The notes under the pieces were generated by a model. It searched no databases. It was not told the origin of the DNA and worked only from the letters and a program-made list of their open reading frames with translations. Positions 1-11,098 of a stretch of 64,000 nucleotides of DNA are shown here, piece by piece (the first letter of the stretch is position 1; each line of letters starts with the position of its first letter). Position numbers and translations under genes: made by a program. Location of the stretch: assembly GCF_002042885.1 (NCBI RefSeq), contig NZ_MVFY01000008.1:204237-268236 (forward strand), written 5' to 3'. Source of the DNA: Citrobacter portucalensis. Its GTDB lineage: Bacteria > Pseudomonadota > Gammaproteobacteria > Enterobacterales > Enterobacteriaceae.

Positions 1-747
1 ATCGCTGGCCGTCTCCTGCATTGCAGCAGCGTCCAGCTTGATGTAGCTCACGCGGAACTGTTCCGGCGTCATAAAGTTGTTTTTATTCTGCTCGTAGTAG
101 CTGGCAACTTCCTGCTCGGTAACAGACTGCTTCGCGGCCAGTGCGTTAACGTCAATCGTCGCCTCGCGCACGATACGCTGCTGTGCGACCAGCGCCGCCA
201 GTTCGTCCGTTTCACCTTTCAGCATGAAGTCCGTACCGGCAACACCGTTAATCAGCTGCTGTGTCGTAAGCTGATTACGTAATGCCTGAGCATACTGGTC
301 TGCAGTCATTCCCATTTGATTGACAATCGCGTTGTAGCGGTTGTTATCAAACTTGCCGTCCACCTGGAACGCAGGCGTGGCGAAAATGGCCTGTTTAACC
401 TGATCGTCGCTGATGTTGAGCTTAAGCTCGCGGGAATACTGATCCAGCAGTGCTTCGTCAACAAGACGATTCAGCACCTGCTGACGCAGCGTTTTCATAT
501 AACCTTCGTTAGCGGCCAGCTCGGAGTATTGATCGCCCAGCTGTTGCTGCATGCGGTTACGTTCGCTGTTGAACGCATTCTCGAACTGCCCGCGGCTGAT
601 CTCCTGGCCATTCACTTTGGCGGCGAAGTTATTGCCTCCGCCAATCAGGTAACCACTCACGCCGGTCAAAATGAACGACACGATAATGATACCGAAAATA
701 ATCTTGAGCACGAGACTGTTAGCAGCCGTGCGTAAGCTGTCCATCAT
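1..747 (-). CDS. ppiD: Periplasmic folding chaperone PpiD, N-terminal part (cut by window edge)
   Basis: Only the first 249 codons are present; the family is about 623 residues long. PpiD is an inner-membrane-anchored parvulin/SurA-type chaperone that helps newly exported proteins in the periplasm. Visible are a short cytoplasmic start (MMDSLRTAAN), one uncleaved membrane segment at about residues 13-32 (IIFGIIIVSFILTG core), then a hydrophilic helical SurA_N-like region. The parvulin domain would follow outside the window. Two ATG codons stand in tandem; the first is chosen, as in the E. coli gene. It lies downstream of hupB, which appears to have its own terminator. Confidence 0.95.
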   Translation of the reverse strand, partial: MMDSLRTAANSLVLKIIFGIIIVSFILTGVSGYLIGGGNNFAAKVNGQEISRGQFENAFNSERNRMQQQLGDQYSELAANEGYMKTLRQQVLNRLVDEALLDQYSRELKLNISDDQVKQAIFATPAFQVDGKFDNNRYNAIVNQMGMTADQYAQALRNQLTTQQLINGVAGTDFMLKGETDELAALVAQQRIVREATIDVNALAAKQSVTEQEVASYYEQNKNNFMTPEQFRVSYIKLDAAAMQETASD

Positions 748-952
748 GGTGTAACCACACTCCGCTGTAGATGACTATACGCGTTATCCTCTCTGCTGCC
801 CCCGCGTTGATGACAACAACGGCAACAAGGATTTTGAGTATATATGCTTCACGCAGCATAGCGTTTCCTGAACGCTGCGCACAAAGGTCTATTGTGACAA
901 GAAACAGGGGCAATTGTCAGCCCACAACGCGTAGAAAGTACCGGAATTACAA

Positions 953-984
953 ATAAAAAAGGCACATCAGTCGATGCGCCCTTG
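953..984 (-). terminator. hupB terminator
   Basis: On the minus strand a GGGCGCATC / GATGTGCC stem with a four-base loop and two G-U pairs is followed by a T-rich run. It begins about 30 bases after the hupB stop, so it is read as the intrinsic terminator of hupB. Confidence 0.75.
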
Positions 985-1015
985 TACTTCGTCACATCCC
1001 CAAAGGGGAAATCAC

Positions 1016-1288
1016 TTAGTTTACCGCGTCTTTCAGTGCTTTACCTGCACGGAAGCCCGGTACTTTAGCCGCGGCGATGGTGATCTCTTTACCTGTTTGC
1101 GGGTTGCGACCAGTACGGGCAGCACGCTCTTTAACGGCAAAAGTACCAAAACCTACCAGCGCTACGTCATCACCTTCTTTCAGAGATTCGGTAACAGAAG
1201 CAATAATTGCATCTAACGCACGTCCAGCCGCAGCTTTAGAGATATCAGCCCCTGCAGCAATTTTGTCGATCAGTTGAGATTTATTCAC
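1016..1288 (-). CDS. hupB: DNA-binding protein HU-beta
   Basis: The 90-residue product is the beta subunit of HU, the small nucleoid protein that bends DNA without strong sequence preference and pairs with HU-alpha. The sequence is a complete bacterial histone-like protein: N-terminal helices ([17 protein letters not shown]), the GFGTF turn near residue 47, then the flexible DNA-binding arm with the [12 protein letters not shown] motif (around residues 58-69) carrying the conserved proline that intercalates into DNA. Length equals the family norm. The gene lies between lon and ppiD as in E. coli. Its promoters must be in the 208 bp upstream, but none is clear enough to place. Confidence 0.98.
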   Translation of the reverse strand: MNKSQLIDKIAAGADISKAAAGRALDAIIASVTESLKEGDDVALVGFGTFAVKERAARTGRNPQTGKEITIAAAKVPGFRAGKALKDAVN

Positions 1289-1426
1289 TCTTCTCTTCCT
1301 CTTTATAATTTATATCGCACCTGAATCCTTCAAAGTGCGACCGCGCAGCAGTTATATCAGGCCTGCCATGCCCTTACAACACCCGTTAATGATGGCAAGC
1401 CTAATCCGTTATCTAAATTAGCTATA

Positions 1427-1470
1427 CAAAAAAAGGCTGGCAAGCCCGAAATGGCCTGCCAGCCCTGTTT
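1427..1470 (-). terminator. lon terminator
   Basis: A perfect eight-base inverted repeat, GGCTGGCA / TGCCAGCC, is flanked by a run of A on the left (T on the minus strand) and by CTGTTTTT on the right. It lies about 30 bases past the lon stop and can act in both directions, but on the minus strand it has the long T run expected for lon. Confidence 0.85.
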
Positions 1471-1496
1471 TTATTAATGCTCTTTGCGCGAGGTCA

Positions 1497-3851
1497 CTAT
1501 TTTGCCGTCACAACCTGCATTCCAGAGGGTTCATTTTGCAATGCAAGAGTCAGAACTTCCTCAATACGTTTCACCGGGTGAATATTAAGATCGGCAATTA
1601 CGTTGTCCGGAATCTCTTCCAGGTCACGTTTGTTCTCATCGGGAATTAAGACCGTCTTAATGCCGCCACGGTGTGCCGCCAGCAGTTTTTCTTTCAAACC
1701 ACCGATAGGCAGAACCTGACCACGCAGGGTGATCTCACCCGTCATCGCCACGTCGGCGCGAACTGGGTTACCGGTAAGACAAGAAACCAGCGCAGTACAC
1801 ATAGCAATACCCGCACTTGGACCGTCTTTCGGCGTAGCCCCTTCAGGTACGTGAACGTGGATGTCGCGTTTTTCGTAAAAGTCCGGGTTAATACCCAGTT
1901 TTTCCGCACGCGCACGCACCACGGTCAGCGCAGCCTGAATCGACTCCTGCATGACTTCACCCAGAGAACCGGTGTAGGTCAACTTACCTTTACCCGGTAC
2001 GCAGGCGGTTTCGATAGTCAGCAGATCGCCGCCAACTTCCGTCCACGCCAGACCCGTCACCTGACCAACGCGGTTTTCGTTGTCCGCGCGGCCATAGTCA
2101 AAGCGCTGTACACCCAGATAATCGTGCAGGTTGTCGCCATTGATCTCAATATGTTTCAGCGATTTATCCAGCAGCAGCTGTTTCACCGCTTTACGGCACA
2201 GTTTAGAGATTTCACGTTCCAGACTACGTACGCCTGCTTCACGGGTGTAGTAACGAATAATGCCCACAATGGCGCTATCGTCGACCGTCAGCTCACCTTT
2301 TTTCAGCGCATTACGCTCAATCTGTTTCGGCAACAGGTGACGTTTGGCAATGTTCAGCTTTTCGTCTTCGGTATAACCGGACAGACGGATCACTTCCATA
2401 CGATCCAGCAACGGTGCCGGAATATTCATGGAGTTAGAGGTCGCAACAAACATTACGTCGCTGAGATCGTAGTCCACTTCCAGGTAGTGATCGCTGAACG
2501 CCACGTTCTGCTCTGGATCCAGCACCTCAAGCAGTGCGGAAGCCGGATCGCCACGCATGTCGGAAGACATTTTGTCGATCTCATCAAGCAGGAACAGCGG
2601 GTTTTTAACGCCCACTTTGGCCATTTTCTGGATCAGTTTACCCGGCATAGAACCGATATAGGTCCGGCGGTGGCCACGAATTTCGGCTTCATCACGCACG
2701 CCGCCCAGCGCCATACGGATGTATTTACGCCCAGTTGCCTTAGCGATGGACTGCCCCAGAGAGGTTTTACCTACCCCCGGCGGTCCAACCAGACACAGGA
2801 TCGGCCCCTTGATTTTATTTACACGGCTTTGAACCGCGAGATACTCAAGGATACGGTCTTTGACGCGCTCCAGACCATAATGGTCGGTATCGAGGATTTC
2901 CTGCGCCTGACGCAGGTCTTTTTTGACCTTGCTACGCGCATTCCACGGCACCTGTACCATCCAGTCGATGTAGCCACGCACCACGGTCGCTTCCGCCGAC
3001 ATAGGAGACATCATTTTCAGCTTCTGCAGTTCTGCTTCCGCTTTCTCTTTTGCCTCTTTCGGCATTTTCGCCGCGTCGATTTTACGCTTCAACGCTTCGT
3101 TTTCGTCCGGTGCATCGTCCATCTCACCGAGTTCTTTCTGAATAGCTTTCATCTGCTCGTTCAGATAGTACTCGCGCTGAGATTTTTCCATCTGCTTTTT
3201 CACGCGGTTGCGAATGCGTTTCTCAACCTGCAGCAGATCGATTTCAGACTCCATCATCGCCATCAGATATTCCAGACGTTCGTTAACGTCGGACATCTCC
3301 AGCACGGACTGCTTGTCAGCCAGCTTCAGCGGCATGTGTGCAGCGATGGTATCCGCCAGACGTGCAGGATCGTCAATGCTGTTCAGCGACGTCAGCACTT
3401 CTGGTGGGATTTTCTTGTTCAGCTTGATATAGCCTTCGAACTGGCTGATAGCGGTACGCACCAGCACTTCCTGTTCGCGCTCATCAATAGCAGGCGAGTC
3501 AAGGTACTCTGCTTTCGCAGAGAAATGCTCGCCGTTGTCAGACAGCGCAGAAATACGCGCACGCTGTAACCCCTCGACCAGCACTTTTACGGTGCCGTCA
3601 GGCAGTTTCAGCATCTGCAAAATAGAGGCCACGGTCCCGACGGTGAAAAGATCGTTTACACCCGGCTCATCCGTTGACGCTTCTTTCTGTGCGACCAGCA
3701 TGATTTTTTTATCATGGTCCATAGCCGCTTCCAGACAACGGATAGATTTTTCCCGCCCTACAAATAAGGGTATGACCATGTGCGGATAAACCACCACATC
3801 GCGCAACGGCAATACGGGGATTTCAATGCGTTCAGAACGCTCAGGATTCAT
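1497..3851 (-). CDS. lon: ATP-dependent protease Lon
   Basis: The 784-residue product is the homohexameric cytoplasmic AAA+ serine protease Lon, which degrades misfolded proteins and regulators such as SulA and RcsA. Domains in order: N-terminal LON substrate-binding region (about 10-200), a charged coiled-coil segment (about 200-300), the AAA+ module with Walker [10 protein letters not shown] (about 356-364) and Walker B LFLLDEID (about 418-425), and the C-terminal protease domain with PKDGPSAG, whose Ser (about 679) pairs with the Lys (about 722) in [10 protein letters not shown]. Length equals E. coli Lon and all key residues are intact. It follows clpX but has its own heat-shock promoter and terminator. 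Confidence 0.99.
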   Translation of the reverse strand: MNPERSERIEIPVLPLRDVVVYPHMVIPLFVGREKSIRCLEAAMDHDKKIMLVAQKEASTDEPGVNDLFTVGTVASILQMLKLPDGTVKVLVEGLQRARISALSDNGEHFSAKAEYLDSPAIDEREQEVLVRTAISQFEGYIKLNKKIPPEVLTSLNSIDDPARLADTIAAHMPLKLADKQSVLEMSDVNERLEYLMAMMESEIDLLQVEKRIRNRVKKQMEKSQREYYLNEQMKAIQKELGEMDDAPDENEALKRKIDAAKMPKEAKEKAEAELQKLKMMSPMSAEATVVRGYIDWMVQVPWNARSKVKKDLRQAQEILDTDHYGLERVKDRILEYLAVQSRVNKIKGPILCLVGPPGVGKTSLGQSIAKATGRKYIRMALGGVRDEAEIRGHRRTYIGSMPGKLIQKMAKVGVKNPLFLLDEIDKMSSDMRGDPASALLEVLDPEQNVAFSDHYLEVDYDLSDVMFVATSNSMNIPAPLLDRMEVIRLSGYTEDEKLNIAKRHLLPKQIERNALKKGELTVDDSAIVGIIRYYTREAGVRSLEREISKLCRKAVKQLLLDKSLKHIEINGDNLHDYLGVQRFDYGRADNENRVGQVTGLAWTEVGGDLLTIETACVPGKGKLTYTGSLGEVMQESIQAALTVVRARAEKLGINPDFYEKRDIHVHVPEGATPKDGPSAGIAMCTALVSCLTGNPVRADVAMTGEITLRGQVLPIGGLKEKLLAAHRGGIKTVLIPDENKRDLEEIPDNVIADLNIHPVKRIEEVLTLALQNEPSGMQVVTAK

Positions 3852-3932
3852 AGAGCTCTCTCTTAGTTTAGTTTCCGCCAGGTAATCAGGTGGTACGACT
3901 GTGCTTCACACCACCTTTAACATGTATGTCAG

Positions 3933-3960
3933 TATATGGGGATGTTTCCCACACATTCAA
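3933..3960 (-). promoter_or_regulatory. lon heat-shock (sigma-32) promoter
   Basis: On the minus strand TTGAATG is followed, 14 bases after its TTGAA, by CCCCATATA. This matches the sigma-32 pattern CTTGAA / CCCCATnT. The position, about 80-100 bases upstream of the lon start, and the sequence agree with the known E. coli lon promoter. Confidence 0.75.
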
Positions 3961-3978
3961 CGCCATGTTTACGGAAAA

Positions 3979-4014
3979 ATAAAAGGGGAGATAAAATCCC
4001 CCCTTTTTAATTAA
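3979..4014 (-). terminator. clpX terminator (stem also readable on plus strand)
   Basis: AAAAGGGGaGAT and ATCcCCCCTTTT form a stem around a short A-rich loop, with T-rich runs on both strands. It begins about 20 bases after the clpX stop and separates clpX from lon. Confidence 0.8.
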
Positions 4015-4035
4015 ATGTCTGTATGAATTGATGAA

Positions 4036-5310
4036 TTATTCGCCAGATGCCTGCTGCGCTTCCGGCTTACCGTAAATCAGTAATGGCTTGCTCTGACCGC
4101 CAATCACCGACTCATCGATCACCACTTTTTCGACGTCTTCCATAGAAGGCAGATCGTACATGGTGTCGAGCAGCGCGGCTTCGACGATAGAACGCAGACC
4201 ACGAGCACCGGTTTTACGCGCCATCGCTTTCTTAGCGATCGCATCCAGCGCTTCCTCACGGAATTCCAGATCGACACCTTCAAGATTGAACAGCGCCTGG
4301 TACTGCTTGGTCAGGGCGTTTTTCGGCTCTTTGAGGATCTGGATCAACGCTTCTTCGCTCAGCTCGCTCAGCGTTGCCACAACCGGCAGACGACCGATGA
4401 ACTCAGGGATCAGACCAAATTTGATCAGATCTTCCGGTTCAACCTGCGACAGCAGTTCACCTTCGCTGGCTTTATCAGACTGTGCTTTTACCGTTGCGCC
4501 AAAACCAATGCCGGAGCCGGTTTCAACACGGTTAGCAATCACTTTATCCAGACCGGCAAAGGCACCACCGCAGATAAACAGGATCTTGGAGGTATCAACC
4601 TGCAGGAATTCCTGCTGAGGATGTTTACGACCACCCTGTGGCGGAACGGCAGCAACCGTCCCTTCGATCAGTTTCAACAGCGCCTGCTGTACACCTTCGC
4701 CGGAAACGTCACGGGTAATAGATGGGTTATCAGACTTACGAGAAATCTTGTCGATCTCATCGATATAGACGATCCCACGCTGTGCTTTCTGCACGTCGTA
4801 ATCGCACTTCTGCAACAGCTTCTGAATAATATTTTCAACATCTTCACCCACATAACCGGCTTCGGTCAGCGTGGTGGCATCAGCCATGGTGAACGGAACG
4901 TCCAGCAGGCGCGCCAGCGTTTCAGCCAGCAGCGTTTTACCGGAACCCGTCGGGCCAATCAGCAGGATGTTACTTTTGCCCAACTCGACGCCATTGCTGG
5001 TGTCGCCGTTGCGCAGACGTTTGTAATGGTTGTATACCGCGACCGCCAGCACTTTCTTCGCCTGCTCTTGACCGATAACGTAATCGTCCAGGTGGTTGCG
5101 AATTTCATGTGGCGTCGGCAGCGCACTGCGTTCACGGTGCGGTGCTACTTCCTTAATCTCTTCGCGAATGATGTCGTTGCATAAATCAACACATTCGTCG
5201 CAGATATACACGGATGGACCGGCAATCAGCTTACGCACTTCATGCTGGCTTTTGCCGCAAAAAGAGCAGTACAACAATTTGCCCGAGCCATCTTTGCGTT
5301 TATCTGTCAT
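4036..5310 (-). CDS. clpX: ClpXP unfoldase subunit ClpX
   Basis: The 424-residue product is the hexameric AAA+ unfoldase that recognises tags such as ssrA and feeds substrates into ClpP. Visible are the N-terminal zinc-binding domain (C15, C18, C37, C40), Walker A GPTGSGKT (about 119-126), the pore loop AGYVGED (about 150-156), Walker B IVYIDEID (about 179-186), the RKH loop (GGRKHP, about 228) and the ClpP-docking IGFG loop (about 268-271). Length matches E. coli ClpX. It follows clpP by 126 bp and is probably co-transcribed with it; the gap holds a hairpin. Confidence 0.99.
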   Translation of the reverse strand: MTDKRKDGSGKLLYCSFCGKSQHEVRKLIAGPSVYICDECVDLCNDIIREEIKEVAPHRERSALPTPHEIRNHLDDYVIGQEQAKKVLAVAVYNHYKRLRNGDTSNGVELGKSNILLIGPTGSGKTLLAETLARLLDVPFTMADATTLTEAGYVGEDVENIIQKLLQKCDYDVQKAQRGIVYIDEIDKISRKSDNPSITRDVSGEGVQQALLKLIEGTVAAVPPQGGRKHPQQEFLQVDTSKILFICGGAFAGLDKVIANRVETGSGIGFGATVKAQSDKASEGELLSQVEPEDLIKFGLIPEFIGRLPVVATLSELSEEALIQILKEPKNALTKQYQALFNLEGVDLEFREEALDAIAKKAMARKTGARGLRSIVEAALLDTMYDLPSMEDVEKVVIDESVIGGQSKPLLIYGKPEAQQASGE

Positions 5311-5392
5311 GGGTCAAAACCTCTTCTTTGTTCTTTGTGCCGCACACGACGACGCAAATGCCATTCTCAGGCGCAAGACGCTAGTCAGCGTT

Positions 5393-5420
5393 GTGCCGCT
5401 CCAGGTAATTATAGCGGCAC
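5393..5420 (-). other. Hairpin in the clpP-clpX intergenic region
   Basis: An eight-base perfect inverted repeat, GTGCCGCT / AGCGGCAC, encloses a 12-base loop. On the minus strand the sequence next to the first arm reads CTATAATT, which resembles a -10 box. No T run follows, so it is not a standard terminator. It may be an RNA processing or stability element, or part of a clpX promoter. Confidence 0.4.
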
Positions 5421-5436
5421 ACCTGCGCACTGGGCA

Positions 5437-6060
5437 TTAATTACGATGGGTCAAAATCGAGTCAACCAGACCATACTCTACCGCTTCAGAAGCGGAGAGG
5501 AAGCGATCGCGCTCGGTATCACGTTCAATCTGCTCAAGAGATTGACCCGTATGATGCGCCATAAGTTCGTTCATGCGCCCTTTTACCTTCAGGATTTCAC
5601 GGGCATGAATTTCAATATCCGTTGCCTGGCCCTGGTAACCGCCCAGAGGCTGGTGGATCATGACGCGAGAGTTAGGCAGGCAAAAACGTTTGCCTTTCGC
5701 CCCGGCGGTCAGCAGGAACGCGCCCATTGAGGCCGCCTGGCCCATACAAATGGTGCTGACGTCCGGCTTAATAAACTGCATGGTGTCATAGATAGACATC
5801 CCGGCAGTGATCACTCCACCAGGGGAGTTGATGTACAGGTAGATATCTTTTTCTGGGTTTTCTGCTTCCAGGAACAGCATCTGCGCCACGATCAGGTTAG
5901 CCATATGGTCTTCGACCTGGCCGGTCAGAAAAATGACGCGTTCCTTAAGTAGACGAGAATAGATATCAAAAGAGCGCTCACCACGTGAGGTCTGTTCAAT
6001 GACCATCGGCACCAGCGCCATATGGGGTGCAAAGTTATCTCGTTCGCCGCTGTATGACAT
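5437..6060 (-). CDS. clpP: ATP-dependent Clp protease proteolytic subunit ClpP
   Basis: The 207-residue product forms the 14-mer serine peptidase chamber used by ClpX and ClpA. The catalytic Ser lies in MGQAASMGA (S111 of the precursor), the His in MIHQP (H136), and the Asp near residue 185. The N-terminal 14 residues, ending NFAPHM before ALVPMV, match the E. coli propeptide. The open frame continues 39 codons upstream, but the start at [10 protein letters not shown] is chosen because GGAG lies 7 bases before its ATG and the length equals the family. A probable sigma-32 promoter lies upstream. clpX follows. Confidence 0.98.
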   Translation of the reverse strand: MSYSGERDNFAPHMALVPMVIEQTSRGERSFDIYSRLLKERVIFLTGQVEDHMANLIVAQMLFLEAENPEKDIYLYINSPGGVITAGMSIYDTMQFIKPDVSTICMGQAASMGAFLLTAGAKGKRFCLPNSRVMIHQPLGGYQGQATDIEIHAREILKVKGRMNELMAHHTGQSLEQIERDTERDRFLSASEAVEYGLVDSILTHRN

Positions 6061-6140
6061 TTCCGTCTCCTGGATAAAATTTGAAAAAACCTGCTGTGCT
6101 GATTGTAACCTTATGGACGGATTATCAGCTAGTCCCTCAG

Positions 6141-6170
6141 TAATGGGTACGACATCGCCATAATTCAAGC
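6141..6170 (-). promoter_or_regulatory. Candidate clpP heat-shock promoter
   Basis: On the minus strand GCTTGAA is followed after 16 bases by CCCATTA, about 80-110 bases before the clpP start. This is close to the sigma-32 pattern, and E. coli clpP is known to be heat-shock controlled. The spacing is at the long end of the usual range, so the assignment is tentative. Confidence 0.45.
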
Positions 6171-6241
6171 ATAACAATCTTTTGTTGTAACGCTAACACT
6201 GAAACGCTGTTTTCGCACTCTTCCCATGCAAAATGCGTGAC

Positions 6242-6272
6242 AAAAAAAAACCCGCCACCAAAAGGTGACGGG
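6242..6272 (-). terminator. tig terminator
   Basis: On the minus strand CCCGTCACC-TTTT-GGTGGCGGG forms a GC-rich stem followed by nine T. It begins about 35 bases after the tig stop and is a textbook intrinsic terminator. Confidence 0.92.
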
Positions 6273-6307
6273 CTTGCGTACGAAATTCGAGCTAAAAAAG
6301 CGACGAA

Positions 6308-7869
<1,562 letters not shown>

Positions 7870-7876
<7 letters not shown>

Positions 7877-7896
7877 AAACGGCCCGCAGGCCGTTT
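7870..7896 (-). terminator. bolA terminator
   Basis: On the minus strand AAACGGCC-tgcg-GGCCGTTT is followed by a T-rich TTGTTTTG tract. It lies about 55 bases past the bolA stop. Confidence 0.8.
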
Positions 7897-7950
7897 TCAC
7901 ATAATCTGTAGCAACATACTGGAAAAGCGTCGGTTGTTGCAAATCCGTTT

Positions 7951-8268
7951 TTACGCGATGCTTCCCGCTCCACGACACGGAGGCGATGCAAAAATCGTAT
8001 CCTGCAACGCTTCCCACTCCTTAATAGTGTAGGTATGCAGGGCAAGCGCATGAACGGTTGTGGAAAGCTCCGCCGTTAACGTGCTGTAAATCATCCGATG
8101 ACGATTAAGAAAACGTTCACCTGTAAAGCGATCGCTAACCAGTACAACCTTAAAGTGGCTTTCAGAACCAGCCGGGACATTGTGACGATAGCTTTCATCC
8201 ACAACTTCGAGGAACACGGGTTCGAACGCTGCCCTTAATTTTTCTTCTATTTGCTCACGAATCATCAT
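7951..8268 (-). CDS. bolA: Transcriptional regulator / morphogene BolA
   Basis: The 105-residue product is BolA, a stationary-phase and stress protein with a class II KH-like fold that affects cell shape and biofilm formation and binds monothiol glutaredoxin (Grx4). The conserved core includes [15 protein letters not shown] and RHRMIYSTL, with the HALALHTYT segment after it. The open frame extends 11 codons upstream; the start [10 protein letters not shown] is chosen from the E. coli protein and its length. A gearbox-like promoter lies about 50 bases upstream, in keeping with growth-rate-inverse expression. Confidence 0.97.
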   Translation of the reverse strand: MMIREQIEEKLRAAFEPVFLEVVDESYRHNVPAGSESHFKVVLVSDRFTGERFLNRHRMIYSTLTAELSTTVHALALHTYTIKEWEALQDTIFASPPCRGAGSIA

Positions 8269-8315
8269 GAAATTTTTCCTCCGACAACGCTGAGATGTCA
8301 CCCATCCCTTTAAAT

Positions 8316-8323
8316 ACTAGCCG
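8316..8323 (-). promoter_or_regulatory. bolA gearbox-type -10 element
   Basis: The minus strand reads CGGCTAGT, one base off the gearbox -10 consensus CGGCAAGT known from the E. coli bolA P1 promoter. It lies 48 bases before the bolA start codon, with TTTAAAGGGATGGG after it. The rest of the 306-bp bolA-yajG gap should hold the yajG promoter, which could not be placed. Confidence 0.6.
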
Positions 8324-8574
8324 CTTTTACCGTTTTCATTACACCTTAGCAACAAAAAATTAGCGCTTGTCTGATTTTCTCATTCAAACGGATGAAGTTC
8401 ACTGATTCCTCACTCCAATTTATTGCAAAAAGTCCGTTTATAGTCTCCACAAAGTCATAAAACGGACAACACAATGAATTTACATGCGTTACCCACTTCC
8501 CCTCATCGTTGGCGATGTTATGATGGCGGGAATTTTCTCTAACCATACAATTTAGATTCGCTGAGAGCCCTGGC

Positions 8575-9153
8575 ATGTTTAAAAAAATCCTCGTCCCGTT
8601 TGTCGCACTGTTTATGTTAGCTGGATGCGCAACGCCGCCGACCACTATTGAAGTCTCCCCGAAAATTACCCTGCCGCAGCAGGACCCGAGCCTGATGGGT
8701 GTGACCGTTAGCATCAACGGAGCCGACCAGCGCCAGGATCAAGCGCTGGCAAAAGTCACCCGCGACAACCAGTTGGTGACCCTGACCGCATCCCGCGACC
8801 TGCGTTTCCTGCTGCAAGAAGTACTGGAAAAACAGATGACCGCACGCGGTTATATGATTGGACCGAACGGTGCAGTCAACCTGCAAATCATTGTTAGCCA
8901 GCTGTATGCTGACGTGTCTCAGGGTAGCGTGCGCTATAACATCGCCACCAAAGCAGACATCGCCATCATTGCTACCGCCGCCAACGGCAACAAGATGACC
9001 AAAAACTACCGCGCAAGCTATTCTGTTGAAGGTGCACTGCAAGCCTCTAACAAAAATATCGCTGATGCCGTTAACAGCGTGCTGACCGACACCATCGCTG
9101 ATATGTCTCAGGACACCAGCGTTCACGATTTCATCAAGCAGAACGCTCGTTAA
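8575..9153 (+). CDS. yajG: Lipoprotein YajG
   Basis: A 192-residue predicted lipoprotein of the YajG family, function unknown. The signal peptide MFKKILVPFVALFMLAGC ends in the lipobox LAGC with the modified Cys at residue 18; ATPP follows, so an outer-membrane destination is likely because there is no Asp at +2. The rest is a soluble alpha/beta domain. It is divergent from bolA and lies 44 bp upstream of ampG, with which it is probably co-transcribed; a hairpin lies in the gap. Confidence 0.93.
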   Translation: MFKKILVPFVALFMLAGCATPPTTIEVSPKITLPQQDPSLMGVTVSINGADQRQDQALAKVTRDNQLVTLTASRDLRFLLQEVLEKQMTARGYMIGPNGAVNLQIIVSQLYADVSQGSVRYNIATKADIAIIATAANGNKMTKNYRASYSVEGALQASNKNIADAVNSVLTDTIADMSQDTSVHDFIKQNAR

Positions 9154-9166
9154 TTTCTGCCCATAT

Positions 9167-9186
9167 GGCCCGGCGTTCGTCGGGCC
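9167..9186 (+). other. Hairpin between yajG and ampG
   Basis: GGCCCG and CGGGCC pair around an eight-base loop. No T run follows, so it is more likely a stability or attenuation element within the yajG-ampG transcript than a full terminator. Confidence 0.5.
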
Positions 9187-9197
9187 TATAGAAGCCC

Positions 9198-10673
9198 ATG
9201 TCCAGTCAATACTTACGTATTTTTCAGCAACCACGTTCAGCTATCCTGCTCATTCTGGGGTTCGCCTCCGGTTTACCGCTCGCACTCACCTCCGGTACGC
9301 TTCAGGCGTGGATGACAGTCGAGAATATCGATCTTAAAACCATCGGTTTCTTTTCCCTGGTCGGTCAGGCCTACGTATTTAAATTTCTCTGGTCCCCGTT
9401 GATGGACCGTTACACGCCACCGTTTTTAGGTCGGCGTCGCGGCTGGCTGCTGGCGACCCAGGTGCTGTTGTTAATTTCTATCGCTGCGATGGGCTTTCTG
9501 GAGCCTGGCACACAGTTACGCTGGATGGCCGCACTCGCAGTAGTGATCGCTTTTTGCTCGGCATCGCAGGATATCGTCTTTGATGCCTGGAAAACCGACG
9601 TATTGCCCGCAGAAGACCGCGGTACCGGCGCGGCTATCAGCGTGCTGGGCTATCGATTAGGGATGCTGGTTTCAGGCGGATTGGCCTTGTGGATGGCCGA
9701 TCGCTGGCTGGGCTGGCAAGGGATGTACTGGCTGATGGCTGCACTGTTGATTCCCTGTATCATCGCCACTCTGTTAGCACCTGAACCAACTGACACCATT
9801 CCGGTGCCTAAAACGCTGGAACAGGCAGTTGCGGCTCCGCTGCGAGACTTCTTTGGTCGTAACAACGCATGGCTGATCCTGCTGCTTATTGTGCTGTATA
9901 AGCTCGGGGATGCTTTCGCCATGAGCCTGACCACCACCTTTTTAATCCGCGGCGTTGGGTTTGATGCGGGTGAAGTTGGCGTGGTGAATAAGACGCTGGG
10001 GCTACTGGCCACCATTGTTGGCGCGCTGTACGGTGGGATCCTGATGCAGCGCCTTTCGCTGTTTCGCGCCTTGCTTATTTTCGGCATCCTGCAAGGGGCG
10101 TCGAATGCGGGCTACTGGCTACTGTCCATCACTGACAAACACATGTTCAGCATGGCGGCGGCCGTCTTCTTTGAAAACCTGTGCGGCGGAATGGGCACGG
10201 CGGCATTTGTCGCCTTATTAATGACGCTGTGCAATAAGTCCTTCTCAGCGACCCAGTTCGCCCTGCTCTCCGCGCTTTCAGCCGTTGGTCGCGTTTACGT
10301 TGGCCCGGTAGCGGGTTGGTTTGTCGAAGCACACGGCTGGCCGACGTTTTATCTGTTCTCCGTGTTTGCCGCGATCCCCGGTCTGATACTGCTGCTGGTA
10401 TGTCGCCAGACCCTGGAACATAGCTGGCAAAATGAAAGCTTCATTCCGCGCACGGAATTTCGTGGAGCATACAGTCTGGCATTAATGACGCTAGTTGCGG
10501 GCTGCTGCCTGCTGCTGGTTTGGCTGTTGCTGTTAACCATGAACGCGCTGGATTACACCAACTTCTCCTTCCTGCCGGAACTGCTTGAAGTCTCAGTGGT
10601 GGTCGCGGTCTGCGGGGTCGTTTTTGGTGGATTGCTTGATTATCTGGCATTGCGCAAAACCCGTCTGGCATGA
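9198..10673 (+). CDS. ampG: Muropeptide permease AmpG
   Basis: A 491-residue inner-membrane transporter of the major facilitator superfamily that brings GlcNAc-anhydroMurNAc peptides from the periplasm into the cytoplasm for cell-wall recycling; it also supplies the signal for AmpR-controlled AmpC beta-lactamase. The sequence has about 14 hydrophobic segments, the cytoplasmic motif GRRRGW near residue 75, and length equal to E. coli AmpG (491). The start MSSQYLRIFQQPRSA is chosen by family length. It follows yajG by 44 bp. Downstream, a long ERIC element separates it from the cyo operon. Confidence 0.97.
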   Translation: MSSQYLRIFQQPRSAILLILGFASGLPLALTSGTLQAWMTVENIDLKTIGFFSLVGQAYVFKFLWSPLMDRYTPPFLGRRRGWLLATQVLLLISIAAMGFLEPGTQLRWMAALAVVIAFCSASQDIVFDAWKTDVLPAEDRGTGAAISVLGYRLGMLVSGGLALWMADRWLGWQGMYWLMAALLIPCIIATLLAPEPTDTIPVPKTLEQAVAAPLRDFFGRNNAWLILLLIVLYKLGDAFAMSLTTTFLIRGVGFDAGEVGVVNKTLGLLATIVGALYGGILMQRLSLFRALLIFGILQGASNAGYWLLSITDKHMFSMAAAVFFENLCGGMGTAAFVALLMTLCNKSFSATQFALLSALSAVGRVYVGPVAGWFVEAHGWPTFYLFSVFAAIPGLILLLVCRQTLEHSWQNESFIPRTEFRGAYSLALMTLVAGCCLLLVWLLLLTMNALDYTNFSFLPELLEVSVVVAVCGVVFGGLLDYLALRKTRLA

Positions 10674-10685
10674 TGTTGCATATTT

Positions 10686-10878
10686 ATGCTCTAAATAATT
10701 CGAGTTACGGGACAAAAGGCGTGAGCGTTTTGAACAGCGCTTGCGCTGGCCCCGTAGGGGAGAGGCCGAGAGGCCGAATCACGCGGCGACGCAGCAAATC
10801 CCCAGGAGCTTACATAAGTAAGTGACTGGGGTGAGCGAGGAAAGCCAACACACCCGTAGCTTGAAGTATGACGAGCAT
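10686..10878. repeat. ERIC element with an internal insertion
   Basis: The ends form an imperfect inverted repeat: the left arm begins ATGCTC and runs into TTCGAGTTACGGG, and the right arm ends CCCGTAGCTTGAAGTATGAC then GAGCAT. The centre (about 10799-10837) holds the canonical ERIC core, a CCCCAGG/CTGGGG palindrome around CTTACATAAGTAAG, and contains the complete sequence of the classical ERIC2 primer. The element spans about 193 bp, some 66 bp longer than the usual 127 bp. The extra sequence is in the left half and is rich in small palindromes (GCGCTTGCGC, GGCCGAGAGGCC). Confidence 0.85.
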
Positions 10879-11098
10879 ATTTGGTCGTTGTAATCACCCT
10901 GCGTAATTATAACGGCGAAATAAGCAACAACTGCTAAAAATAATATTTGTTATTTTGTGCGCCAAAGAATTTGGAAATTATTGACGCCTTTTATATATAC
11001 TATTTTCCTTACTCGATTCAGCCAAGAAAGATTTATTTTTTGTTCCTCAATTGTCCGTTTATTGATAATCAATTGTTAAGCAATTGTTTTATTTTCGT

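Noticed and set aside
1671..3569. 632-codon open frame antisense to lon
   Set aside because: It is a shadow of lon: composition is that of reversed lon codons, there is no ribosome site, and lon itself is complete and conserved.
6061..6177. 39-codon N-terminal extension of clpP
   Set aside because: The frame is open but the real start has a good ribosome site and the family length, and the extension overlaps the candidate heat-shock promoter.
8346..8717. 123-codon minus-strand frame across the bolA-yajG gap and the yajG start
   Set aside because: It overlaps the yajG signal peptide region on the other strand, has no recognisable domain and no ribosome site.
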